64,000 nt of DNA from Eupeodes corollae (Eukaryota > Arthropoda > Insecta > Diptera > Syrphidae), in assembly GCF_945859685.1 (NCBI RefSeq), contig NC_079148.1:35351946-35415945 (forward strand), given 5' to 3'. This document shows positions 25,396 to 36,846 of this stretch, piece by piece; positions within the stretch are counted from its first letter, which is position 1, and every line of letters begins with the position of its first letter. The notes beneath the pieces were generated by a model. It saw only the letters and a program-made list of their open reading frames with translations. It had not been told where the DNA came from and ran no database searches. The translations under genes and the position numbers were made by a program.

Positions 25396-26600
25396 TTTCT
25401 TTTTTTTTTTTTTCTTTTTTTTTTTTGTATCCGATGGAAATCTTCAAAAGACAATCGGTAAGAATCGGTACCGAGTAGTGTATGACTCTTACCGCACTAA
25501 AACCACTGGAATATCCCTTGTATATAACAAATACAGGGTTGGTCCTAGGACACTTCCTTGTGGTAAACCGGCTTCAATTTTCTTAGGTTCCGAGTAATTT
25601 TGGTCGTACCGTACTCTAAAGAGTCGGTTCGTAATGTAGGATTTCAGTATTTCGTAGTACTGCCTGGGGAAGTCCCTATGCAGTGTGTACTCAAGTCCCA
25701 AGTGCCAAACCTTGTCAAAAGCTTGAGCAACATCTAAGAATACAGACGAGCATACTTGTTTTTCTTCAAGTGCCTTTTCCACAACATCCGTAATTCGATG
25801 CACTTGGAATGTTTATTTCTAAATCCAAACTGACGGCTCGGATCGGAATTAGTCTTCTTTCTTCAATTATTTTGCTAAGCCTTTTCAGTAGCAGTTTTTC
25901 AAAAACTTTTGCCATGATTGGTATAAGCGATATTGGTCTGTAAGATGTAACTTCTGTTGGTGGCTTACCTTGTTTAGGTATAACAACGACTTCTGCAATT
26001 TTCCAATGATGTGGCACATATTTTAGTTTAAGGCATGCGTTTATTATAAATAAAAAAATAAGATGCATTTCTTTCAGAACCTGAGCAGTTATAAGATCGT
26101 ACCCTGGTGATTTTTTGTTTGACAGCTTATGTTGACACATGCTTCTTACTTCTTTGAGCCTGACAAAAGGTATTTCACATTCGTCGTTTCTGTCAACAAA
26201 CTGTAACGGATCTGTAGCTGTGCTTGCTGGGAATAGCTTGAAAACATTCGCGAGATGTTCAGCGAAGAGATCAGCCTTTTGTTTGGTTTCCGATCCATTT
26301 ACCATCTTGAGATTTTATCGGCGGGTTTCGTGTCTAAGGTCTTTTTAGGCGCTTAGCTGCTTTCCATAAGGAGTATTCTGTAGAAGCATCCGTCGTCAGA
26401 CTTTTCAGGAATCTACTTAGTGAATCATTTTTAAAACTCACAGATTCTTTTTTTTAATTCGTTGTTAAGACGGTTAAAAACTACCTTATCATCTGGGAAT
26501 TTCGTGGATTGCCATTTTCTTCTAGCTCTTCTTTTTTCAATATCAACTCCTTGATGATCAATTTCTTGTAGAAAAAGTTGCATTCTCTCAAAAAATCTGC
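25396..26600 (-). mobile_element. Jockey-type non-LTR retrotransposon, copy 2, internally deleted
   Basis: Same family as the element at 9921-12335. It ends in an A-tail (T-run 25400-25426 on plus). Coding pieces on minus: 26631-26431 (EKRRARRKWQSTKFPDDK); 26305-25766 (FAEHLANV; VVIPKQGKPPTEVTSYRPI, here without the stop of copy 1); and 25803-25489 (motif A FLDVAQAFDKVW at about 25740-25706; PQGSVLGPTLY). After RDIPV at about 25506 the sequence jumps straight into the 3' UTR, so the catalytic FADD box, thumb and C-terminus are absent. The 3' UTR and tail match copy 1. There is a frameshift between the 26.3 and 25.8 kb pieces, and the 5' end is truncated before the endonuclease. Confidence 0.9.
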
Positions 26601-26924
26601 AAATTCCAGAACTTCTAGAAATTCCCATCAATTAAACCAACAGCTCAATATCGCTCTTACTGTGAAGTTTAGTAATTCATTTTCAGCTGCGCATGAAGAA
26701 TGCAATAGGGTGTCCCGTCGATGTATGAGAAACACTATCAAAAAGGGTATCAAAATTTGCGTAATTTTACACAGATAAAGAAAACGTCAAAAAAACTGAA
26801 AGAACATGTTATCTTGGGGAAGTACCGGGCTTTGAAGATTTTTAAATTGCATGTTTTTACATACTTTAACCGTTTAAATAAAACTATAAAAAAATTAAGT
26901 TTTAAACTTATTTTATTAATAATA
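26601..26924. other. Non-coding A/T-rich spacer
   Basis: Lies between the Jockey-type copy 2 and the next broken ORF. Nothing recognisable. Confidence 0.4.
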
Positions 26925-28391
26925 TTATTTAAACAAATCACATAAAAACAAAATAAGCAAGAAATAATTTTTAATTAATGACATAACCTTCGAATTAAAC
27001 CTTTTTTTGTGTCCAAAATTTGGCATTTCTGCACGAGATTTCAACTTGTTTTTAATAAAGCCATCTCTAGAAGTAGGGTCAGTTACACTCTGTGATCCCT
27101 CTGTTACTAGTTTAACACATCTTTCCACACATTGGGTGTGACAGGGAAAGTCAACAATTTCCAAGCTCTTATCTTTTGCCATGATGTGAAGGTCTTCAAA
27201 AGAAATATGTCGAAGAACCGGGGGTGATGTTACCTGTCATTCGTTCCAGAAAATAATTTGAGTAAAATCTTTAGCAGAGAGATTGATCTTTGGTGGTTTA
27301 TATATACTGCGTTTGTTGATATTTTCAGCTTCTCTAGCTTGTTTTATTCCTCGCAATGCCAGCTCCCGAATGTGGTCCCTTTCATCAAACAACATACTGA
27401 TAAGCAGGTTTTCTGGATGTGCAAAATAAGCATTTCTTTCAATAACAGAATCCACAACACATCTCATATTTTCGGGTAAATATCGAGAGTATATAATTAA
27501 TTGGAAAATATGTTTGGCTCCATCCTTAAAAGACGCCTGTCGCGTCGCTTGATTCGGAATCAAATTGATAGACGAAGAGTGCTAACATAAAGTCTCAATA
27601 TGCGATTAGCTGAAGTAATCAATCTCGAGTGCGCCATTTTTCCAGGTTGACCGTTTGACAGCTCAGGAGTCAGGCATATTACCATCACTGCACAAAAGCT
27701 CACGGTGGTTTTACTTTGGTAATCAGCTAATTGTTTCCCAATAGGTCCAAAATATTCTCTATGACCCGAAGTGCAACCATCTATTGTCAAGAATAAATGA
27801 CGAAGAGGTAACTCATTGGCGTGAAGCATGCCAATACACCATTGTAGCGGTCTCTTCAAGAACTCCTCTAAATATTGAATGACGCCTCCCTTCCAACCAG
27901 TGTTAGTTGCAGTTCCGTCACATCCAATGCAAAGCACGTTATCTAAATTCCAACATTACTCCCTGTGATGGAAGTAAAAATCCCTTTTGTGGTGCCACGA
28001 CCTTCAGTTTGTTTTCAAAACTAGCCTTTTGTTTGCTTTTGGGGTATCGCTTCACAATATTGTACCTTTCGAAACAGGATTTAAGTAATTGAATAACTCT
28101 TTCCTTAGATACAATTGGAATCGAAGCTTTAGCCCAAATATTTTCGATTTCTTCAAAAACAATCGCATATATTTCTGAATGGAAAGGATCCTTTCCGTTG
28201 AATATAAGTTTTAGTTCGTTTCTTACAAACAAAATGAATTTAATGACATCTCTTGTATTTGGTAGCTGCCTATCGTCAAGCTTTTTGTATGATGCCAATA
28301 TAGCACAAGTAGTCCCACTACGTCTTGAACTTATTATTTTAAAAAAATTACAAAAATTACTTTTAAAACTGTTACAACGCACTTTACACAA
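26925..28391 (-). pseudogene. Second uncharacterised multicopy arthropod protein, broken
   Basis: Four minus-strand pieces lie in co-linear order. 28391-27939 has the N-terminal half (FVRNELKLIFNGKDPFHSEI). 27937-27560 has VLCIGCDGTATNTGWKGGV, then PLQWCIGMLHANELPLRHLF and SGHREYFGPIGKQLADY, and ends near RLITSANRILRLYVST. 27563-27237 has DGAKHIFQLI, NAYFAHPENLLISMLFDE and IRELALRGIKQARE, ending at a TGA. The same frame then resumes through VTSPPVLRHISFEDLHIM to 27182-26925, with VDFPCHTQCVERCVKLVTE and RDGFIKNKLKSRAEMPNF. I recognise these motifs as an arthropod and cnidarian protein family found in many copies per genome and commonly deposited as uncharacterised. The family is probably transposon-derived, but I know of no proven function. 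At least two frameshifts and one in-frame stop break it. It lies on the same strand as the ORF at 22.2-23.2 kb. Confidence 0.72.
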
Positions 28392-30449
28392 CCCGTTGAG
28401 TATCTCGAATGAATACTAAGGACTTCAAAGTGTGGCTTTTGTATAAAATCAGGTCCCATTTATTCATAAACAAATGGTGAATGAAAAACCTCTACGTTTC
28501 CTCAATAAACCAAATATGTTGTTTTTCCCATATTTGTCCAAAAAACGCCCACTTTTCAAATCCTTGCCCTTTAAATCCGACTTTATTACCGGATTGAGTT
28601 GTGTAGATATTTGTCAGGTAGACAACAGCTTTCAGTTTAAAATCCGACTTTATTACCGGATTGAGTTGTGTATTTTCCAGGTAGGACCCATATCCTTAAA
28701 GGACATCAATAAATTAAGTCATTTGTGAAAGTGGGCCTCAAATTTATAAACATGTTTTTCTTCAAAATCGGATTGGTATAGAAACTTTAATTCAAATTGT
28801 GTCAGATTTATAGAACAGTGGTTTTAAATTCCCGGAAAATGATGATAATAGTAATAATCTCTAAAAATTAAAAAAAAACAATTTTGGTCACCTATTGGGG
28901 GTATAAATAGCAGCTCAGGAACCGAAATTAAGGAAGGGAAAAAAAGCATAAACATATCAATTTGTAAAAAAATTTGAGGGTCGGTACAACCTCCGAGACA
29001 AATTTTAATATTTTTTTTATATATATTTTTAATCTAAGTCCAATTACGCAAGTTTTGAGAGGTCTTTTGTTCAGAAAATCCAAAAAAAAATTGTCGGGAC
29101 ACCTTGATGTGCAATGCTTTACCCAATCCTAATATAAGAGTTTTTTTTCGAATTATAAAAGGCTGGATTAATGTAGAACCCTTTGAAAAAGTATAATTTG
29201 ATTGCTTGTTTCTTAACACTCGAATGTTTTAAAACGCAAAACATTCAAAAAAAATTAATTTCAAAATAAGGTAAAGTCTGTTTTTCTGTTCAATTTATGT
29301 TTCGGTACAATTTTGATCAAACTAAAATTCTAAATACATTTTAAATGTTTAAGAAAATTAAGAAACAACAAAATTCGTATGATCAAGTAGCCTTCCGTCA
29401 AATTCCATAGATCTAATTTTGTACAAAAGTAAAAACATTAAAAAATATAGAAGCACAAAACAGCCTTAAAACTACTGAGCGAAAAATGTTTACCTTTGAA
29501 ATTGAAAATTATTTGCAAACATTAATGGCATAAGTTTTGGAAAAATACTTGGAACTCGTTCTTGTTTGAAATGTTTGTATTGAAAATTTTTACAAATATA
29601 TTTAATATGACAAAAAAGCCCTTTTCACCCAATCATACCCTAAAATAATTCAGCAAGGAGCAGATTTACCAGAAACAATAACAAGAACAATGCATATGTG
29701 CATATGTACATAGGTAAATGTTTGTTATTTCTAAGCAAATAAGTCGGGGTCTTTTGGTAACCTTACTTTATACTCACTAGTCAGTCATGGTTACATTTTC
29801 CTAGCCATGCATCAGCACCATTTTGTAAATATTATTATTTTTTCTTTAAATAATTTATTACAAATTAAATGAATTTGAAATTTTGAAAAGTTCAGAATAT
29901 GAATTTCAGTAAATTGTGGACATTGTAACTTACTTTAAAAGCTTTAGATACTCATGGTCTATTGTTGATGTTTATGTTGTTTTTATTGTTATGTTTTTTG
30001 TTTTCTGTAAATGCACGAAAGGGTTATTTGTATTTATGAATTTTTAATCATAGAATAATAGCGTTATGCAGTCTGTTGATTTTTGAAAGTTTCATGATGC
30101 ATAATAAAGTGAACTTGTTAGAAGATAATGGTCGCTTGTACTAACTTAATTTCTACTTAAAAAATAAAAAAAAAATGCAATTTAATTTGTGCTTACAAAA
30201 TAAATGGACACGTGAACATAAGGGTCGTTGAAATAGGAGTTACAAAGAAAAATGTGAATTTTTAATGAAAATATCATTATATTGTTCTTTATAGGTAGAG
30301 GTGCAATTTGAAAAAGTTTGACAATGTTTTTTCAATTTAACAATATTTTTTAATATTTGTTTTCAGTATGTCAGTTGATTTGTTGTAAACTTTAAGGGGC
30401 TAGACCTAATGGTAACCGTTTTCCTTTTCTAAATCGTGCCAAAAAATTC
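28392..30449. other. Non-coding AT-rich sequence
   Basis: No gene is recognised in about 2 kb. It includes a 33-bp direct repeat (separate entry) and nested GCATATGTGCATATG words near 29693. Confidence 0.5.
28573..28672. repeat. 33-bp direct repeat, two copies
   Basis: An identical 33-bp block (start AAATCCGACTTTATTACC, end GAGTTGTGTA) occurs at 28573-28605 and 28640-28672. The unrelated spacer is 34 bp, giving a 67-bp offset. Both copies are followed within a few bases by CAGGTAG-like sequence, so the original duplication may have been slightly longer. Confidence 0.9.
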
Positions 30450-32640
30450 AGTGTCAGGGTAGGTAGGTAGAAATGGCGATCTCAAGGCAACCTAGCCTGA
30501 GATCCAATTACCGATGTAGTGCGCCGTTTTGATACCAAAAACTCGTTTGACCTGTGATAGAAGGGGAAAAATTTATAGAGAAGCTTTATAGCGATTATGT
30601 TAGAGCCATTTTGTCGCATTGAGAAAAATGATTAGGTCTCTAATCTTTGTCTCAGATAGCTCATCAAGTTTATGAAAGAATGCTTTTCCAAAGTATTTCA
30701 TTCTAGTGTTTGCCAAAGCAGGACATTTGCAGCGGAAATGGATTATCGTTTCACTTTTTCTTTGGTCACTACAACTACGGCAAAAGGTGTTGTAGGAGAT
30801 ACCCAACTTCTCCGCATGAATTCCTATAGGCCAATGTCTGGTACAAACCGCAACAATCCTGGCTATGTCTTGCCTTGGCCTGCATAGAAGATCGTTTGTA
30901 CGGGTTTTATTATAGGTGGGCCATATCTTCCTAGATATAATGCAGTTGGGTACATTGCTCCACCTTCTGTTTGATTCAGTTTGGTAGATAGAAAGATTGT
31001 ACCTGTCATAGCGCCAAGAGGAATGTTAACCATTTCCGCAAGTGAGCTATGAAGGGCCGATCCTTGCCTGGTTAGCTCGTCAGCCCGTTCATTTCCCACG
31101 ATACCAATATGGCCCGGAACCGAGATCAGGGTGACACCGAGGTTAATATTCAGGCTCTCAAGCTCATCGCGACTCCATCTTTGAGCCGTCGGTAAAGATG
31201 GTTGTGTCGAAAACTATCGACACGATGTCATCCTCCCAATCTTCTCTGGATGGGAAAATAACCTTAAAACCCATAATAAGGCTCTAAGTAGGAGTGCAGT
31301 AGTCAGTGTCTACCGCGATAATATCTGAGCGAATTAATTTCGTTGTGTTGCTGTGACCATAAGGTTTTGACAACCAGCTGTTTGATTCCTTCAGCCTAAT
31401 AGCGTTGCAGGAAACTATGTAAATTCCAAGAGGTGTACTTTCCAAATCATCCGCATAGGCTACCTCCTTCACTCCGCATCTCTCTAATTTAAAGAGAATT
31501 GTATCCATGACCAGATGCCATAGAAGAGGCGAAGGGACACTACCCTGGGGTGTTCCCCTACTCACGTGTTTTGTTTCGATTGTATTGCCTATTGTGGCTC
31601 GATTCTTCCTACTAGAAATAATCCATTCTCGAACGAAGGCTTCTACACCGAACTTAACGAGCGATTCTTCTTTGGATTCGGTAAGGACGTTGTTAAAAGC
31701 ACCTTCTATGTCTAGGAAGGTGGCAAGAGTAAATTGGTTATAATGTATTTTTTGTTCTACAGTACGCACTACCTCATGGAGACCAGTTTTCGTAGATTTG
31801 GCCTTAAGGTAAGCATGCTGAGCGCCTTCGAGAGGTCGTCCAACTAGGATTTCTCTAATATGGTAATCAAGAATGCGCTCCAAGGTTTTAACACTATTCT
31901 CTCCAGCCTTGTCATTTGGCTGATGACAGGGCTTGCTTGTAAATTTTAAGAGAGTCTTTTTACGGTTGGTAAAACTTATTTTGTGGCAGATATTGTAAAT
32001 TCTCCTCGTCATTTTCCTAAGACTGGACAGTTCTTTATTTCACCAAGAAAGAAGGGTTGTTTGGCTGTATTTAACTGGGCAAGAGACTCTTAAAGCTTTA
32101 CTTATAGAAGTTTCAAAGGTTTTCACCTCTGATTCAAGGTCTCCTATCGATTCAGTGAGATTCGGTAAGTTGCTTAATTTGGAATTAGCAATTTGACCAA
32201 ATTTCGTCCAGTCAGTTCTTTTAGGATTTCTGTAAGGCGGAGGGTTTTTCGACTCGATCTGAAAACGTAATCAAAGGGCAAACTCTCCAACTCTCCACTA
32301 ATAAATTACGGTTGTTTACTAAAGTAACATCAAGCACATCCTCCCATCAATCATAATTTTTCGAGCTCGGAAAGACGAAGTAGGAGTATCGCCTCTGTTA
32401 CAAATGGTCATATTATTTTCAATAATAAAATCAAAAAGTTACTCACCTCGTTCGTTGATCACAGAACTTCCCCAAAGGGTATACCGAGCATTTGCGTCGC
32501 CTCCGATTAGAAGGTTTGCCTTTTTGATTTTAGCTTCGGTTATGATTTTGCACACCTCCTTCGGAGGTGATGATGCATTATGGGCAGAGAAAAAAGAGGC
32601 CAACAACAAACTTATTGTCAAACTTATTTCGTGAAACATA
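30450..32640 (-). mobile_element. RNase H-bearing LINE (I/LOA-like), degenerate
   Basis: Minus-strand LINE with the domain order endonuclease, RT, RNase H, CCHC. 32639-32439: endonuclease piece with LLIGGDANARYTLWGSS, the Asp/Asn catalytic-type motif near 32498. Next, about 32260-32010, reads NPKRTDWTKFGQIANSKL and VSCPVKYSQTTLLSW, then an apparent TGG-to-TGA stop. 32012-31284: RT with FLDIEGAFNN (motif A, 31718 on), SRGTPQGSVPSPLLW and an intact YADD (31457-31446). 31200-30863: RNase H, read as SVPGHIGIVGNERADELTR. 30806-30600: CRSC followed by H and C with spacing C-x2-C-x10-H-x4-C. A probable 3' UTR reaches about 30450. The frame is interrupted repeatedly, so no active protein can be made. 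The clade is inferred from the presence of RNase H and from motif style. Confidence 0.87.
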
Positions 32641-32937
32641 ATGCTTTTTCTGTGAATGCTTTGGCCGAGAGCTTAGTGTGGATTATACGATGATGGACTC
32701 ATTGAATTACTTTTTCCAAAAAAAGAGATCTTAAGCAACTGATAGCTATAATTGAAGACATAGACATAGCCTGGGTCCATACTCAAAGTTCCCAAATCTT
32801 GTAAAAAGCCGTCTTTTTAATGTGAGTTTCTTGACTCGAAAATTTGATTTGAACTCTTTTGATGTATGTATGTTTTAAATAGTTGTTAAGGACGTATGTT
32901 ATGTTGGTTTGATAAATTAAATCCAATTCCAAAAAAG
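32641..32937. other. Short non-coding spacer
   Basis: Nothing recognisable between the LINE 5' end and the SINE-like repeat. The LINE may extend a little into it. Confidence 0.4.
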
Positions 32938-33120
32938 CGAGAAATTTCAAATTCTCCAAAAGTAATTCTTGTCATGAAAAGTGCTTTCTCAAATTAGCCG
33001 TTCGGATTCGGCTTAAAACTGTAGGTCCCTTCCATCTCTGACAACAGTACTCGCACACAGGAATGGTTGAGAGTTGTCTGTCTCTAAGCCCTAGTTCTCA
33101 AACGGACTGTTGCGCCACCT
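32938..33120 (-). repeat. SINE-like repeat, copy 1
   Basis: Read on minus from 33120: AGGTGGCGCAACAGTCCG, then CTAGGGCTTAGAGACAG, CTGTGTGCGAGTACTGTTG, GGAAGGGACCTACAG, CCGAACGGCTAATTTGAG and a tail with CATGACAAGAATTAC. The first ~100 bp recur at 23490-23587. TGGCGCAACAG near the start fits 11 of 12 positions of an A box (TRGCNNARYNGG), as in tRNA-derived SINEs; no convincing B box was found. On plus, an A/T-rich TTTATTTATTTTAATAA flanks the head. Confidence 0.5.
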
Positions 33121-33217
33121 AATTTATTTATTTTAATAAAAGGTTATTGAAAGCAAAAGTAATGCTCAAAAAAGCAGCAATGATGCTTTTTCCAGTGATA
33201 ATTTTACAAAAATGTAT

Positions 33218-34330
33218 CGGGTTTTTCAATAAGAGCGGTACAAAAGTTTTTTTTTTTAATAAAACAAAAACGGTTTTGGATATCAATGAAATTCTTTATT
33301 CCTGTCAAAGTAAGTTCGATGCCATTATGTTTGCAACTCGATTATTTGCATTTCCACCACGGGCACGCTTGCAGAAGTCCAGACGCCGAACCAAATTCTC
33401 GACGGTTTACAAGCATAAATCGGCCAATACTGCTGCAATTTCACGTTCGATATTCGTACAAAGTTCATCAATCGTCGCTGGCTTGTTGGCATAGACTTGA
33501 AGTTGCCCCACAGAAATAAGTGTAACGCCGTCAAATTGCACGACTGAGGCAGCCAAGCGTCTGTGACCATTTTGTGGGATAACACGTTCTTCAAAATTGA
33601 TTGTGAAATCCGCTGTGTGGCAGTAACGTGCCGGTCTTCATCATCACGGAAGAAGCACGGCCCAATGACGCCGCCGGCCCATAAACCATACCAGATCGTA
33701 ATTTTTTTCGGGATGTAATGATGACTTATGGCGTACGTGTACATTGCTGCCTGACCAATACTGCATATTTTGTTTGTTGACGAAGCCTTTCAGCCAGAAA
33801 TAACCCTCATTGCTGATGATGGTTTTTCGATGAAAATCCAAACCATTTTCAAATTGTTGCTCAGCCCAATTTACGAACATGCGAAGATTTTGGTGGTGCC
33901 GCTTGACCAGTTCAGTTCTTGCGTCAATTTAATCTTGTTAGAATGTAGGACAAGAACTTTTCGTAAAAATCGACACAATGAATGACTTCACAGGAATACC
34001 CAAGTCTTGAGAACTATGTGTGGGGGACAATATTCTCGAAGCTACGAGAACTTCTTCGTCTCATTGAACCGGAACATTTTGTACTGTGCCTGTTGGTACA
34101 AAATTTTCTGATCGCTCAGTTGTTGATCTGCTAGGACGCTTGTGACGACCATAAATTGGACATACCGCTCTTAACGTTGAGACCACTGACTCCGAATTTC
34201 GGAAGTAAATTTTAATTATTTCGGCTCGTTGTTAGCTCGTTTATCTTTCCATCATGAAAGGCAAGAAATATGGCGTCGTTTGCTTACTCTGCCGCTTTTC
34301 TGAAAATAAATCAATATTTTTCAACTCCAC
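33218..34330 (-). mobile_element. Mariner-type transposon relic
   Basis: Minus-strand transposase of the Tc1/mariner superfamily (DDE endonuclease, cut-and-paste, TA target). From about 34270, frames read KIYFRNSESVVSTLRAV, then RRHHQNLRMFVNWAEQ-like pieces. 33880-33644 has HRKTIISNEGYFWLKGFVN and YWSGSNVHVRHKSSLHPEK. After a frameshift, 33744-33325 continues ITIWYGLWAGGVIGPCFFR and, after an internal deletion, LPQSCNLTALHLFLWG. The residue expected as the first catalytic Asp (SDE) is Asn at 33811-33809. The third catalytic Asp (in SCDLTPL-type motifs) is Asn at 33537-33535. The segment that should hold the second is missing. GGGTTTTTCAATAAGAGCGG at 33219-33238 looks like the terminal inverted repeat at the 3' side. 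The matching 5' end was not found. Confidence 0.87.
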
Positions 34331-36645
34331 CAACTAAAAAGTTTATCGAATATTGATGTGATTGAATGCTTTACTTTAGAGCCTATCCGCTTAAACTTTA
34401 CGCAAAATACAGTGGAAAAATAATAATTTTGTTTATTTGTATTATTTTCTTAAAATATAACTTTTATTTAGCTCACCTTTTGTAAGTGTTCATAACACTA
34501 CTTTACAATAATTTAAATTTAAAGGAAATCCATCTTTTGGACGTAAATTAAAGATTAACATTTCACTATAGTGGAAGATAATTAACAGTTCCACTGAAAT
34601 GAGTTGATAAAACAAAAGTTAATTTTACAATCCATAAATCTGTTCCATTTTATTAAAAAGTTAATTCCTGTAAAAACACATTTATCAAGCTTTAACAAAA
34701 TTGTACATAACATCCATGAAATCTTACTCCCAACGGGTACCTTTATAATTTATTTTTATTTTCTCCTCAATTAACGAAACAAAATAATAAATATATGAGC
34801 TACAAAATACAACAAAAAATTAACAAAATAAACTCAACAAATGGGTAATATTAAATCATTATCATCTCTGTTTTATAAATATTTATGCTTAAATTATGGT
34901 TTTTATTGTTCTTAACTATTATATTTTGGTGAACGTGTTTAAAAATCACATTTGTTTTTATTTTTGTTTTTGTTGCATACAATTTTATTGACAGTATCCT
35001 GATTTAAATATTTCACTTGATAATTTATTAATTTTCTCTTTTACCACAATTTGTGTGCAGCAGAAATGAATGTGAACTCAGCTTAAAAATATGTACAGCA
35101 CACACTTATACACATACATTTTTCATGATGTGGTGTGGTTATTCATCGCTGACTCAAAACTTAAATCGATGTTTTGTGAATTTTTGAAATGCAACAAAAA
35201 CAAATAAGTATGAGATAAATAATTAAAAGCTTTACAGGGTATTGATAAAATTAGACGTAATTTTTTACAAGAATATTCTTTAGAACTTCAGAACTTAGCA
35301 AACAAATTTAAAAATAAGTATCAATAAGTTATTAATATCTTAAAAAAGTCAAATGTAAATGTTTTTTAAACTAAGATCCAACTTTGTGTCAATATTTTTA
35401 GCAATTTAAACTTTTTTAAAGAATTGAGAGTCTTAAATTTCCTCATTCTCTAGATTGAATTTTCCTGAAAAACACCCTGTATAGCCACCAATTATTTTAG
35501 TCATGAACTCGTGCATTATGAAAAGCACACTCCTGCCTGCCTAACCTAAACAAAAACAAAAAGAGTTAAAAAACGTAATGTCGGCTTTTGCTTTGGTCGG
35601 CATTTTAGATTTAACCGCAACAAACCGTGACAAATGCTTCGAGCAAGGTAATGCACTCGAATTTATTGCATTTTATAAACACATACCATAAACTATATTT
35701 CAGTCTGTCATAAATGCTTTGAAATTCTGATATAATTTATAATATTGTTTTTTTTTTTTTGTTCACATATATTTTTCAATTTGCCTAACAAAGCTTTTAT
35801 ATTTTTCATTCATTTAATTTAATATTTCTTTTTTTTCTATTTCTATTGCAGATTCAACCAAATACGAACAAAATATGGAATAAGAGGTGAGTTTTTGCTT
35901 TTGTTAGTAATACATTTATTGAATTTTGATATATGTAGGTTAAAAATATACTATACTACTCTGTTTATTCTATTGCTTTGTGTATTTTTATTTTGGTAGG
36001 TATCGGTATATCGGTTATTAGCAAAGTTTTGTAAGTTTTATTCAAACGAACACGATACCCGAGCTCAAATATAAAAGGTGTAGGTATGCATAAAAAACAT
36101 AAATTGGCACGAGTTTTTGTTTACAAATTGTTTCGTATGTAAAAAAATTGATTCTAATATTTAGATTAGTCAAAATTATTCTGGATTGAATTCATTAAAA
36201 TTGATATGAAGTATTTATTTTTTATTTTTTTAAGTGGTTTTAAATTTGAAAAATAGGGAACGCGTTTACACTATATCTTCTAACATGCTCGTAATAGAAA
36301 CAAAATAAATTTGCTGGTTGATTTAGATCAATTATTATTAGATTTAATTATCGACTTTAGGGGATTCAATCCTACTCCATAGATAGATTATTATTGAAAC
36401 AAACGCTGATATTATGGTGTATCAATCAATTTTAATACAACATTTAAATCAGCCCCTAACGCTGATAACTTCCCATTGGTGCCTTTGAGAACCTTTAGTT
36501 TCATGTCAATTGATATTTGTCAATTGGTAATATCAGAATAATCAAAGTTTAATGTCATGCTCAAAAAGTAAAGAAGCTTTTTAATAATCCTTCTTGAATC
36601 TTCCAATTCCTAAAGAGACGATTCTGCTGATTAACACAGTTTTTC
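34331..36645. other. Non-coding AT-rich sequence with a candidate micro-exon
   Basis: This is the longest stretch without a recognised element in the middle of the window. It is strongly A/T-rich and intron-like. The only structured signal is the splice-site pair at 35851/35887 (separate entry). Confidence 0.5.
35852..35886 (+). other. Candidate 35-nt host micro-exon
   Basis: A pyrimidine tract (TTTTTTCTATTTCTATTGCAG, ending 35851) is followed by 35 nt and then GAG/GTGAGT (donor from 35887). Both splice sites match the consensus closely. The 35 nt are open in two frames, reading IQPNTNKIWNK or FNQIRTKYGIR; neither is recognised. It could be a small coding or 5' UTR exon of a gene whose introns fill much of this window, or a chance pairing. 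Confidence 0.3.
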
Positions 36646-36649
36646 CTAC

Positions 36650-36835
36650 TTACATAATGTGGTGTGGATGTTTCTTTCGAAGCATCCTAAGACGCTTCAA
36701 AACTTTTTTTGACAGGGTACAAGCCTCAGCGCCATAAATAAGAACCAGGACGATGAGCGTCTTATAAATGGTGACTGTAGATGCTCGAGAGAGGACTTTA
36801 CTACTCAATTTCTAAGTCCAAAGAAGTAGAGATGT
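36650..36835 (-). mobile_element. LINE RT fragment (thumb region), family X
   Basis: On minus, about 36820-36690 reads SRASTVTIYKTLIVLVLIYGAEACTLS, followed by a frame with LKRLRMLRKKH. This matches the region after the RT palm (LIYGAEAWTL-type motif, then FERKIL) in endonuclease-RT ORFs of RTE-like type. Only this part is present, ending 12 bp before the 3' end of R copy C. Related fragments lie at 42.3, 53.1 and 61.0 kb. Confidence 0.7.
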
Positions 36836-36846
36836 GCACGAGTTAT

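Noticed and set aside
36462..36476. CTGATAACTTCCCAT, matching the 5' block of family R, 370 bp before copy C
   Set aside because: Only about 15 bp match and the flanks do not; too short to call a remnant copy.
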